DNA from: UBA1801 sp035353395
Lineage (GTDB): Bacteria > Acidobacteriota > Holophagae > Holophagales > Holophagaceae
Reading direction: 5' to 3'
Assembly: GCA_035353395.1 (NCBI GenBank)
Contig: DAOPZL010000044.1
Location: 1 to 23,231 of the forward strand
Length of the DNA stretch: 23,231 bases
Positions 1 through 6,174 of the stretch are shown here, one piece after another (position 1 is the stretch's first letter; each line of letters starts with the position of its first letter). A program made the translations under genes and the position numbers. A model generated the notes under the pieces. That model was not told where the DNA came from, did no database searches, and saw only the letters and a list, made by a program, of their open reading frames with translations.

Positions 1-303
1 GCCCACCTTGCGGTCGTCGGCCACGGAGCCGGGGATGCAGAAGGCCTGCATGCCCTCGCCCAGGGAGATGGCGATGTCCACCGCCTTGGTCTGGCCTTTC
101 TTGAGGGCGATGGCGGCCCCGAGGATGTAGGCCCAGCACACGTTCTCGAAGCAGATGGGCTGGATGCCCTTCACGATGCCGTAGACGTCCACGCCCTTGG
201 CGTCGGTCATGGCCTTCGCCTCTTCCAGGGAGACGAGCCCGTGCTGCTTCAGCACCTTCTCGATCTGCGGCATCCGCCGCTCGTAGCTTTCAAACAGAGC
301 CAT
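1..303 (-). CDS. GGGtGRT family protein, N-terminal 101 residues (partial)
   Basis: The first 101 codons of a gene that runs off the left edge of the window. The protein begins MALFESYERRMPQIEKVL and contains PICFENVCWAY and FCIPGSVADDRKVG, which I recognise as the conserved N-terminus of the GGGtGRT family. This family of about 330 residues has no settled function and usually sits beside a NifU-like Fe-S scaffold gene. The ATG at 303 is preferred because GGAG lies 8 nt upstream. An in-frame ATG at 309 overlaps the previous stop as ATGA but has too little space for the ribosome site. The GGGtGRT signature that names the family lies in the missing C-terminal part. Its expected NifU-like partner is present further upstream on the same strand, with a GxxExxY gene between them. 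Confidence 0.88.
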   Translation of the reverse strand, partial: MALFESYERRMPQIEKVLKQHGLVSLEEAKAMTDAKGVDVYGIVKGIQPICFENVCWAYILGAAIALKKGQTKAVDIAISLGEGMQAFCIPGSVADDRKVG

Positions 304-305
304 GG

Positions 306-791
306 TCATTTCTCCAATGATTCACGATTCGAGTTAACTAGCCCTTCAATCGAGTGGGAAACCTCATCACTCCTGCTTTTATCCCCTTCATCCCCTTTAT
401 CCCTGTTCATTTCTTCCTTGAATCCATGGTCAAACCGGCGCCACTCGACCTTGGCAGTGCCGAAATTGAGCAACATCGCGATCGGTTTTCCCGTGGCCTT
501 GAGATAGTTCAACGTCTGCGCCGCATGTTCAGGCAGAAGCGTTCTCACGGCCTTGAGTTCAAGAAGCACATCCTCCTCAACGAGGAGATCAGCCTGGAAG
601 ATACCGGCCAATCGTCCGCGAAAAAGGACCTTGATGGGGACTTGGCGCTCCGCCTGGATCCCCTTGTCCTGAAGGGCAATGAACAGGGACTGTTCGTAGA
701 CCGATTCCAGGAAGCCCGTGCCGAGCTCGTTCGACACTTCGAAAGCGGCTTCCAGGATCTGGCTGGTCAGGGATTCAAGGGGAAGGGGCAT
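306..791 (-). CDS. GxxExxY protein (PD-(D/E)XK nuclease-like fold)
   Basis: This 161-residue protein carries the family-naming motif G26-FL-E29-SV-Y32, followed by a PD-(D/E)XK-like core: D68 in QADLL and E78-L-K80 in LLELKAV, then Q92 and LNYL. The family is widespread and patchily distributed. Its function is unsettled, although the fold suggests nucleic-acid binding or cleavage. The usual length is about 125-135 residues, and the core here ends near residue 127. The remaining charged tail, with NRDKGDEGDKSRSDEV, is encoded by the left arm of an inverted repeat and is probably not part of the ancestral domain. No clear ribosome site precedes the ATG. Base composition is visibly AT-richer than the flanking genes, and it sits between two genes that are normally adjacent. 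Both points suggest acquisition as a cassette. It ends 2 nt before the downstream ATG at 303. Confidence 0.88.
   Translation of the reverse strand: MPLPLESLTSQILEAAFEVSNELGTGFLESVYEQSLFIALQDKGIQAERQVPIKVLFRGRLAGIFQADLLVEEDVLLELKAVRTLLPEHAAQTLNYLKATGKPIAMLLNFGTAKVEWRRFDHGFKEEMNRDKGDEGDKSRSDEVSHSIEGLVNSNRESLEK
368..407. repeat. Left arm of an imperfect inverted repeat bounding the GxxExxY gene
   Basis: Read on the minus strand, this arm holds AACAGGGAT, AAAGGGGATGAAGGGGAT and AAAGCAGGAG in order. The same three blocks occur in the same order on the plus strand at 806-854. The arm lies inside the 3' end of the GxxExxY reading frame and encodes its extra tail. Confidence 0.85.
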
Positions 792-805
792 GGAAAAGAT
801 GGATC

Positions 806-854
806 AACAGGGATGAAAGGGGATGAAGGGGATGAAAGATGAAAAGCAGGAGCG
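806..854. repeat. Right arm of the inverted repeat, upstream of the GxxExxY gene
   Basis: On the plus strand this arm reads AACAGGGATGAAAGG, then GGATGAAGGGGAT, then AAAGCAGGAGCG. It matches the reverse complement of 368-407 except for small GA insertions and one 9-nt insertion. It also contains short GGGATGAA-type tandem units. It ends within the AGGAGCG-A-CGCTCCT palindrome. Confidence 0.85.
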
Positions 855-862
855 ACGCTCCT
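848..862. repeat. Short perfect palindrome AGGAGCG-A-CGCTCCT
   Basis: A 7-bp stem with a single-base centre at the outer end of the right repeat arm. Its last two bases, with the following A (861-863), form the TAG stop codon of the upstream NifU-like gene on the minus strand. Palindromes of this kind (GTAGGAGCG...) resemble REP-type elements, but only one copy is visible here. Confidence 0.6.
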
Positions 863-1553
863 ACTCGTGCCGCGGGTTGATGGTCCTGGCGGCCTCGTCG
901 AAGCGGCCGTACTTCGAGGTGGCCTTCTTGAGGGCCTCCGCGGGTTCCACGCCCTTCGTGACGGCTTCCATCATCTTGCCGAGGTGCACGAACTCGTAGC
1001 CGATCACCTCGTCCTGCTCGTCCAGGGCCATCCGGGTGACATAGCCTTCGGCCATCTCCAGGTAGCGGACGCCCTTGGCCAGGGTGCCGAACATGGTCCC
1101 GATCTGGCTGCGGAGCCCCTTGCCCAGGTCCTCGAGCCCGGCGCCGATGGGCAGGCCGCCCTCGGAGAAGGCCGTCTGGGTTCGGCCGTAGGCGATCTGC
1201 AGGAAGATCTCCCGCATGGCCGTGTTGATGGCGTCGCAGACGAGGTCCGTGTTGAGGGCTTCCAGGATGGTCTTCCCGGAGAGGATCTCCGCGGCCATGG
1301 CCGCGGAATGGGTCATGCCGGAGCAGCCGATGGTCTCCACCAGCGCCTCCTGGATGATGCCGTCCTTGACGTTGAGGGTCAGCTTGCAGGCGCCCTGCTG
1401 GGGCGCGCACCAGCCGATCCCGTGGGTGAGGCCCGAGATGTCCTTGATCTCCTTGGCCTGGACCCAGCGTCCCTCCTGGGGGATGGGCGCGGGTCCGTGG
1501 TTGGGACCTTTCGCCACGCAGCACATGTGTTCCACTTCAGCCGAATACAGCAT
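861..1553 (-). CDS. NifU-like iron-sulfur cluster assembly scaffold protein
   Basis: A 230-residue protein of the U-type scaffold family, which holds a nascent Fe-S cluster and passes it to apo-proteins in the cytoplasm. Candidate cluster ligands are C49 in GIGWCAPQQGAC, C77 in ETIGCSGMTHSAA and C106 in DLVCDAIN, spaced as in IscU-type scaffolds. C11 and C12 near the N-terminus are extra. This longer subtype is the one normally encoded beside GGGtGRT genes, which fits the gene at 1-303. The ATG at 1553 is preceded by AAAGGAGG about 7 nt upstream, so the start is well supported. The reading frame ends NPRHE, and its TAG stop lies in the palindrome at the edge of the GxxExxY cassette. The last residues may therefore have been changed by the insertion. 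Confidence 0.9.
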   Translation of the reverse strand: MLYSAEVEHMCCVAKGPNHGPAPIPQEGRWVQAKEIKDISGLTHGIGWCAPQQGACKLTLNVKDGIIQEALVETIGCSGMTHSAAMAAEILSGKTILEALNTDLVCDAINTAMREIFLQIAYGRTQTAFSEGGLPIGAGLEDLGKGLRSQIGTMFGTLAKGVRYLEMAEGYVTRMALDEQDEVIGYEFVHLGKMMEAVTKGVEPAEALKKATSKYGRFDEAARTINPRHE

Positions 1554-1758
1554 TCGTCGGCCTCCTTTCTGGGCTCAGGTTGATGTTTTCCGGGACCCTT
1601 CCCCGGCTATCGATCGGCAAGGACTCTGAAGGTCTGGCACAGCGGCACAGATTGTCGCGCATACTTCGGTCGCCCATTTTAACGGATTCTCTACAAAATC
1701 CAGCTTTCTTTTACGAAAAGCTACCGGATTCAGAGAAAGGTCAAGAACGGCGCCGGTT
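1554..1758. other. Intergenic region upstream of the NifU-like gene
   Basis: About 205 nt that are AT-richer around 1670-1745. On the minus strand it holds a weak hairpin, AGCTTT/AAAGCT, just after the helicase stop, and a TAAAAT sequence near 1680 that could be a -10 box for the NifU-like gene, but no convincing -35 partner. No RNA gene or ORF could be supported. Confidence 0.4.
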
Positions 1759-4095
1759 TCAGGCCGGGGCGCCGGCCCAGAAGCGCCGGACGTCCGCCAG
1801 GATGCTCGTGGACACGCCCTCGCGCGGGGACTCCAGGAACCACGCCTTCGGGAAGCACTGGGCGTAGGCGTCCTCGAGGAACCGGCCGTCCAGGAACGCG
1901 ACGAGGCCCCGGTCCTCGGCGCTGCGGATCACGCGCCCGGCGGCCTGGACGGCCTTGGCCATCGCCGGGAAGGTGTAGGCGTAGTGCTCGCCGTTCCCGA
2001 AGCGGCGCTCGAAGTGGTCCTTGACCAGCCGCCGCTCCAGGTCGAAGGGAGGCAGGGGAGGCCCGACCACGACGCAGCCGATGAGGGCCTCGCCCGGAAG
2101 ATCGACGCCCTCCGAAAGGGAGCCGCCCTGCACCGCCAGGACGACGATCCCGCGCTCCTCCCGCAGCGCCCTCAGGAGCGCGTCGAGCTCCGCCGAGGAC
2201 GCCTGGCGGGGCTGGGCGAGCACGCGGAAGGCGGGCAGTTCCAGGAGCGGCATCACCTTCTCCAGGAAGTCGAAGCTCGGGAAGAAGACCAGGTAGTTGC
2301 CGTGCCGCAAGGGGAGGACCCGGGAGATGAAGTCCGCCACCCTCGGGGTCTCGGCCTCGCGCCGGCGGAAGAGGGTCGAGACCTGGGGCACCACCAGGGT
2401 CAGCCGGTGTTCCCCGGGAAAGGGGGACGGGACTTCCTCGCACAGGCTCCCGGAGAGGCCCGAGAGCTGCTCGTAGAAGGCGAAGGGCTTGAGCGTCCCC
2501 GAGAAGAGGACGACTCCGGCCAGGCCCTTCATGCGCCCGGCCAGGTGCTCGGAGGCCTCCGGGCAGGTGATCTGGAGCCTCCCCGGGGGGATCCAGGTCA
2601 CGATCCCGGCCGCGGGAAGGACGGAGCAGAAGTCCGACCAGGCCCGGAAGAGCTGGACCAGGGGGTGGCCGGGCGGCAGGGCGAGCCCCTCGGCGGCGGC
2701 CTTGGCCACCAGTTTCCGGATGCGGACTTCCTCGGCCTGGAAAGGCGCGGGATCCACCTCCACGCGGCGGTGCGGCCCCTCCCAGCCGCGCAGCAGCTTC
2801 GTGCAGCGCCCGACCTGGCGGGTGAGGCGGGCGCGCCAGGCGGGTGCGCGCGCTCCGCGCCAGGCCTTGCGCAGGGCCTCCAGCTGCCCGGTGTCGAGGC
2901 CCGGGGAGAACCAGTCCGCCGCCCGGAAGGGCAGGTTGTGCGCCTCATCGAAGAGCACCAGGGTGCGGGCTGCCTCCTCAGGCACGCCGAAGAAGCGCTG
3001 CACCGTGGCGTTGGGCGACAGCACGTAGTTGTAGTCCCCGATGACGACATCGGCGTTCCGGGCCGCGTCCAGGGACAGCTCGAAGGGACAGAGCAGGTGA
3101 TGGTCCGCGGCCTCCCTCAGCAGGTCCGTGTCGACGCATCCGGCCTCCGCGAGAGCCGCCAGGACGCCCGATTCCTTCAGGCGGTCGTAGTAGCCGAGCG
3201 CCCGGGGGCAGGCCTCGGGAGAGCAGTGGACCTCCTCCTGGGGACAGACCCGCTCCTTGGCCTTGAGGGTCACGGAACGCACGGCATGCCCCCGCGCCCG
3301 GAGGCGGCGCACGAGGGCTTCCGCGGCGGCGTGCTGGCTGTTGCGGGGCGTGGCGTAGAACACGCGCTGGTCCTCCGCCAGCGCCTTCCGGAGGGCGGGG
3401 TACAGGATCGCCGCCGTCTTGCCCAGCCCCGTCGGGGCCTGGACGAGGAGGGGCCTCCCGGCCCCGAGCGCCCCTTCCACCAGGGAGGTCAGGCGCTCCT
3501 GGCCCGCACGGAGCTCGTCGAAGGGAAAGGCAAGCCCGAGTCCGATCTCCCGCCGCGCCTCCGCCCGGGCGAGGGCGAGGAGGTAGCGCTCCCGCAGGCC
3601 CTGGAGCTGGGCCTCGACCCACCCGGAGAAGGCCTCCGGATCGAAGGGGACCGGCACCACCGTCTCGGACTCGTCCAGGAGCGAGACCACGCGCAGGCGG
3701 CAGGCCACCGGCTCGCCGCACTGCCGCCCCTGGACCCAGGCGTAGAACCGGGCCTGCTGGGCGAAGACATGCCGTTCGTCCGCCTCCAGGTCCTTCAGCA
3801 GGGCGCCGGGCTGGTAGGTGGACTTGATCTCCTCGACCCCCCAGGGCGCAGGGATCAGCACGTCCATGCGGCCCCGCACCAGGCACGAGAACCCCTCGCA
3901 CTCCAGGAGGCACTGGACGGGCACCTCGCTCCGGACGGCCGGGTCCTCGCGGGCCAGGCGCCGCTGCACCCGGCCGTGGAGGCGGATCCCCTGGGCCATG
4001 GCGTCCTCGTCCAGGCGGAAGGAGAGGGAGGCGTCCAGGCTCCCCGAGGGTTCCAGGGGCGCGACGAAGGCGGTGACGGAGAGGGCGAGGTCCAT
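1759..4095 (-). CDS. XPD/DinG-type DNA helicase with N-terminal RecB-family nuclease domain
   Basis: A 778-residue superfamily 2 helicase, probably acting in DNA repair. Residues about 35-125 look like a RecB/Cas4-type PD-(D/E)XK nuclease with all landmarks: H40, D78 in GRMDVL, E89-I-K91 and the Q114-xxx-Y118 motif. The helicase follows, with Walker A at 220-227 (APTGLGKT), four Cys suited to an XPD-type 4Fe-4S cluster (C284, C291, C296, C336), the DEAH box at 383-386, SGTLKP, GSLSEGVDLPG and motif VI QAAGRVIR. Family knowledge: such enzymes unwind DNA 5' to 3'. Joint nuclease and helicase action is inference. The ATG at 4095 lies 6 nt after the dinB stop on the same strand, so the two genes are almost certainly co-transcribed. 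Its stop is followed by an intergenic region. Confidence 0.9.
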   Translation of the reverse strand: MDLALSVTAFVAPLEPSGSLDASLSFRLDEDAMAQGIRLHGRVQRRLAREDPAVRSEVPVQCLLECEGFSCLVRGRMDVLIPAPWGVEEIKSTYQPGALLKDLEADERHVFAQQARFYAWVQGRQCGEPVACRLRVVSLLDESETVVPVPFDPEAFSGWVEAQLQGLRERYLLALARAEARREIGLGLAFPFDELRAGQERLTSLVEGALGAGRPLLVQAPTGLGKTAAILYPALRKALAEDQRVFYATPRNSQHAAAEALVRRLRARGHAVRSVTLKAKERVCPQEEVHCSPEACPRALGYYDRLKESGVLAALAEAGCVDTDLLREAADHHLLCPFELSLDAARNADVVIGDYNYVLSPNATVQRFFGVPEEAARTLVLFDEAHNLPFRAADWFSPGLDTGQLEALRKAWRGARAPAWRARLTRQVGRCTKLLRGWEGPHRRVEVDPAPFQAEEVRIRKLVAKAAAEGLALPPGHPLVQLFRAWSDFCSVLPAAGIVTWIPPGRLQITCPEASEHLAGRMKGLAGVVLFSGTLKPFAFYEQLSGLSGSLCEEVPSPFPGEHRLTLVVPQVSTLFRRREAETPRVADFISRVLPLRHGNYLVFFPSFDFLEKVMPLLELPAFRVLAQPRQASSAELDALLRALREERGIVVLAVQGGSLSEGVDLPGEALIGCVVVGPPLPPFDLERRLVKDHFERRFGNGEHYAYTFPAMAKAVQAAGRVIRSAEDRGLVAFLDGRFLEDAYAQCFPKAWFLESPREGVSTSILADVRRFWAGAPA

Positions 4096-4101
4096 GGCGT
4101 T

Positions 4102-5241
4102 TCAGCCGAAGAGGGACCGGTCGAACAAGGAGGGCGCCTCCACGGCCTGGGCGGAGGCGCATGGGCCGGCGTCCTCCTCTCCTGGCCGGGCCAGGGAGCC
4201 GGCACGCACCCCCAGCAGGCGGATCCGGCGGTCGAAGGTCACCCGGCGCAGGCAGGTCCGCGCCGCGCCCAGGATCACCGCAGGATCCGCGGTGGCTGCG
4301 TCCAGGGTCACGTCCCGGGTGAGGGTCCGGAAGTCGTCGAAGCGGAGCTTGATGCCGAGGGTCCTGCCCTTGCATCCCTTCCGGGCCAGGTCCCTAGCCA
4401 CCCGCTCGCAGAGATCCACGAGGATCCTCGACAGGGCCGCCCGGTCCGTCCGGGGGTGCAGGTCCCGCTCGAAGGTGGTCTCGCAGCTCACGGACTTGCA
4501 TTCCCGGTGGGTGACGACCGGCGAGTCGTCCAGGCCCTGGGCCGCCTCGTGCAGCCAGGCACCGTAGCACTTCCCGAACTGGCGCAGGAGCAGGAGGGGA
4601 TCCGCCGCGGCCAGTTCCCCGATGGTGCGGATGCCCAGGGAGGCCAGCCTGGCGCTGGCCTTGGGGCCGATGCCGTTGACGGCCCCGGCGGGCAGGGGCC
4701 AGATGCGCGCGGGCACGTCCTCCATGGCGAGCACCGTGAGGCCGTCGGGCTTGTCCAGCTCCGAGGCGATCTTGGAGAGCAGCTTGTTGGGCGTCACGCC
4801 GACGGAGCAGGTCAGTCCCGTGGCCCGCCGTACCGCGTCCTTGAGCCGCTGGGCCAGTTCCCGGGTCTCTCCGGGCACCTCCGTCAGGTCGATGTAGATC
4901 TCGTCGATGCCCCGGTCCTCGAACACCGGGGCGATCCTGGCGACCGCCGCCTTGAAGAGCCTCGAGCACTTGCCGTAGGCGTCGAAGTTGGCGGGGAGCA
5001 GGATGGCGTCGGGCGCGAGGACCGCGGCCTTCATCAGCCCCAGGCCCGAGTGGACGCCCAGGGCCCGGGCCTCGTAGGTCGCCGTCGTCACCACCCCCCG
5101 TCCCGCGTAGGAACGCAGCCTGGCGTAGCCTCCGGCCTCCGCCGTCCCCGCGGCGCGCCTCCCGCCGACGACGACGGGCATCCCCTTCAGGTCGGGATGG
5201 CTCAGCAGCTCCACGGAGGCGAAGAAGGCGTCCATGTCCAG
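4102..5241 (-). CDS. dinB: DNA polymerase IV (Y-family), 5' end lost in assembly gap
   Basis: A translesion polymerase of the Y family, visible from LDMDAFFASVE onward (about 380 residues). The first catalytic Asp and the steric-gate Phe lie in this opening motif, and the catalytic DE pair is in GIDEIYIDL. A helix-hairpin-helix follows (VNGIGPKASARLASLGI), then the little-finger region. The C-terminus, APSLFDRSLFG, is a plausible sliding-clamp-binding tail. The family usually has a few residues before LDMDAFF, so the true start and the promoter lie in or beyond the N run at 5242-5341. The ATG at 5235 would be internal. An ATG CTG AAA TTC on the far side of the gap is not in frame at the printed gap length, which is probably arbitrary. 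It is the first visible gene of an operon with the nuclease-helicase; any LexA box is hidden by the gap. Confidence 0.93.
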   Translation of the reverse strand: MDMDAFFASVELLSHPDLKGMPVVVGGRRAAGTAEAGGYARLRSYAGRGVVTTATYEARALGVHSGLGLMKAAVLAPDAILLPANFDAYGKCSRLFKAAVARIAPVFEDRGIDEIYIDLTEVPGETRELAQRLKDAVRRATGLTCSVGVTPNKLLSKIASELDKPDGLTVLAMEDVPARIWPLPAGAVNGIGPKASARLASLGIRTIGELAAADPLLLLRQFGKCYGAWLHEAAQGLDDSPVVTHRECKSVSCETTFERDLHPRTDRAALSRILVDLCERVARDLARKGCKGRTLGIKLRFDDFRTLTRDVTLDAATADPAVILGAARTCLRRVTFDRRIRLLGVRAGSLARPGEEDAGPCASAQAVEAPSLFDRSLFG

Positions 5242-5341
5242 NNNNNNNNNNNNNNNNNNNNNNNNNNNNNNNNNNNNNNNNNNNNNNNNNNNNNNNNNNN
5301 NNNNNNNNNNNNNNNNNNNNNNNNNNNNNNNNNNNNNNNNN
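5242..5341. other. Assembly gap (100 N)
   Basis: Exactly 100 unknown bases, the same length as the second run at 14531-14630. Equal round lengths suggest scaffold placeholders, so frames and spacing across it should not be trusted. It hides the 5' end of dinB. Confidence 0.95.
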
Positions 5342-5366
5342 GAATTTCAGCATGACGGGATTATGG

Positions 5367-5410
5367 CAAGGCCCCGGCCTGGGAGCCAGGGCCTTGGAAC
5401 CGCGGGTTCC
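5367..5410. terminator. Paired hairpins downstream of the Cys-tailed gene
   Basis: Two stem-loops follow the stop of the minus-strand gene at 5414: GGAACC/GGTTCC (5396-5401 with 5405-5410) and CAAGGCCC/GGGCCTTG (5367-5374 with 5389-5396) with an inner CCTGG/CCAGG. There is no T-run on the minus strand, so termination is plausible but unproven. Confidence 0.45.
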
Positions 5411-5413
5411 CGG

Positions 5414-5731
5414 CTAGTTGCAGCCGCAGCCGCCCTCGCCGCAACCGCCCTCGGAGCAGTCGCCGTCCTCGCTGCCGCATCCGCTGCAGCCGCAGCCGCT
5501 TCCGCCCACCAGGAGCTTCTGGGCCAGGTCCATGACGGTCTGGTGGGGCAGGGCCTTCACCGTGAGGCCGATGTTCACGGCCTGGATGAGGTCGCCCTTG
5601 GAGACGCCCATGCCGATGGCGCGGTCGTGGTGCACCTGGAAGGCGCGGTCGCTCCCCACGGCGGTGGCCGCGGCCAGGGCGACGAGTTCGGCGACGCTCT
5701 CGCTCAGGAGGCTCGTGGTTTCTTCGGTCAT
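5414..5731 (-). CDS. AhpD/CMD-like small protein with Cys/Gly-rich C-terminal tail
   Basis: A 105-residue protein. Residues about 10-75 (SVAELVALAAATAVGSD, HHDRAIGMGVSKGDLIQAV) resemble the helical carboxymuconolactone decarboxylase/AhpD fold. In redox-active members a CxxC precedes the conserved His; here that position reads S27-D-R-A30, so thiol peroxidase-type chemistry is unlikely. After GG at 76-77 comes a flexible tail rich in Gly, Ser and acidic residues with seven Cys (80, 82, 85, 92, 97, 102, 104). The tail could bind metal or a cluster, or be a modified peptide core; nothing nearby encodes a modifying enzyme. The ATG at 5731 has GGAG 6 nt upstream and is preferred over a TTG at 5737. 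It is a single gene with a long leader and a candidate promoter at 6067-6095. Confidence 0.72.
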   Translation of the reverse strand: MTEETTSLLSESVAELVALAAATAVGSDRAFQVHHDRAIGMGVSKGDLIQAVNIGLTVKALPHQTVMDLAQKLLVGGSGCGCSGCGSEDGDCSEGGCGEGGCGCN

Positions 5732-5765
5732 TTCCAACTCCAGGATGTCTGCCGGGGGTTCGGGT

Positions 5766-5782
5766 CCGGGTCGAGGACCCGG
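5766..5782 (-). promoter_or_regulatory. 7-bp hairpin in the leader of the Cys-tailed gene
   Basis: CCGGGTC-GAG-GACCCGG forms a perfect stem with a 3-nt loop, about 35 nt upstream of the ATG at 5731. It could affect translation or mRNA stability. The role is inferred from position only. Confidence 0.4.
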
Positions 5783-5837
5783 GTTCCGCGTGGATCAGGG
5801 GAAGGCAGGGTTCTCTTGGCCTGATCCAAGGTCTCGT

Positions 5838-6011
5838 TCACGGGGCCCATGGCGGTGGGGACGCCCGTCGTTTTCCAGATTGTCGTGTTCCGCCTCGAGG
5901 CCGAGCCGCTCCGGCCGGGGGCGCGTCCGGCATGGAAACGTCGATCGTGCGCGCATCCGCCGGGATCCCCCGCATGCAAGGCGCCGGCTCGAAGTCTTGC
6001 ACTTTCGTCAT
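5838..6011 (-). CDS. Possible 57-residue ORF of unknown function
   Basis: A short reading frame beginning MTKVQDFEPAPCMRGIP, with GGAG 7 nt before its ATG and a promoter-like sequence about 55 nt upstream. The second half is rich in Pro, Arg and Ala and looks like ordinary high-GC read-through. No domain is recognisable. It could be a small gene, a leader ORF for the Cys-tailed gene downstream on the same strand, or chance. Confidence 0.25.
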   Translation of the reverse strand: MTKVQDFEPAPCMRGIPADARTIDVSMPDAPPAGAARPRGGTRQSGKRRASPPPWAP

Positions 6012-6066
6012 GAAATCGCTCCGGATGCGAGAGAACCCGGGGAACAGGGGCCTCCCGCACCTTATG

Positions 6067-6095
6067 ATTCTAGTCGGGACCGGTTCGTGTCCCAA
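6067..6095 (-). promoter_or_regulatory. Sigma70-type promoter facing left
   Basis: On the minus strand TTGGGA (6095-6090) and TAGAAT (6072-6067) are separated by exactly 17 bp. These match the -35 consensus at 4 of 6 and the -10 at 5 of 6 positions. Transcription would start near 6060 and reach the Cys-tailed gene after a leader of about 330 nt. Confidence 0.55.
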
Positions 6096-6174
6096 GGAAA
6101 TAGGGAAGGATACGAAAGTTTTTTTTCATCCTCCCGTTTCCCATTTCGCCGGTTCTTCCCGGACAAAGGCCTCC

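Larger units (their letters stand above)
5732..6174. other. 443-nt region between divergent genes
   Basis: This stretch separates the minus-strand Cys-tailed gene from the plus-strand EamA gene. It holds a perfect CCGGGTC-GAG-GACCCGG hairpin (5766-5782), a possible 57-aa minus ORF (5838-6011), a good minus-strand promoter (6067-6095), and a T8 run (about 6120-6127) inside an imperfect GGGAAGGAT/ATCCTCCC stem. I see no conserved RNA family. Confidence 0.5.

Noticed and set aside
1984..5355. A plus-strand open frame of more than 1,100 codons
   Set aside because: It lies opposite dinB and the helicase, is rich in Arg/Gly/Glu/Pro without any domain, and runs through the N gap. It is an antisense shadow caused by high GC at third codon positions.
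5728..6060. A 110-codon minus frame ending at the start of the Cys-tailed gene
   Set aside because: It overlaps the 57-aa ORF in another frame, has no ribosome site and its composition looks random. The ATGA junction at its end is probably chance.
6110..6142. Intrinsic terminator suggested by the T8 run
   Set aside because: The T-run sits in the loop of an imperfect stem instead of after it, and no plus-strand gene ends upstream.
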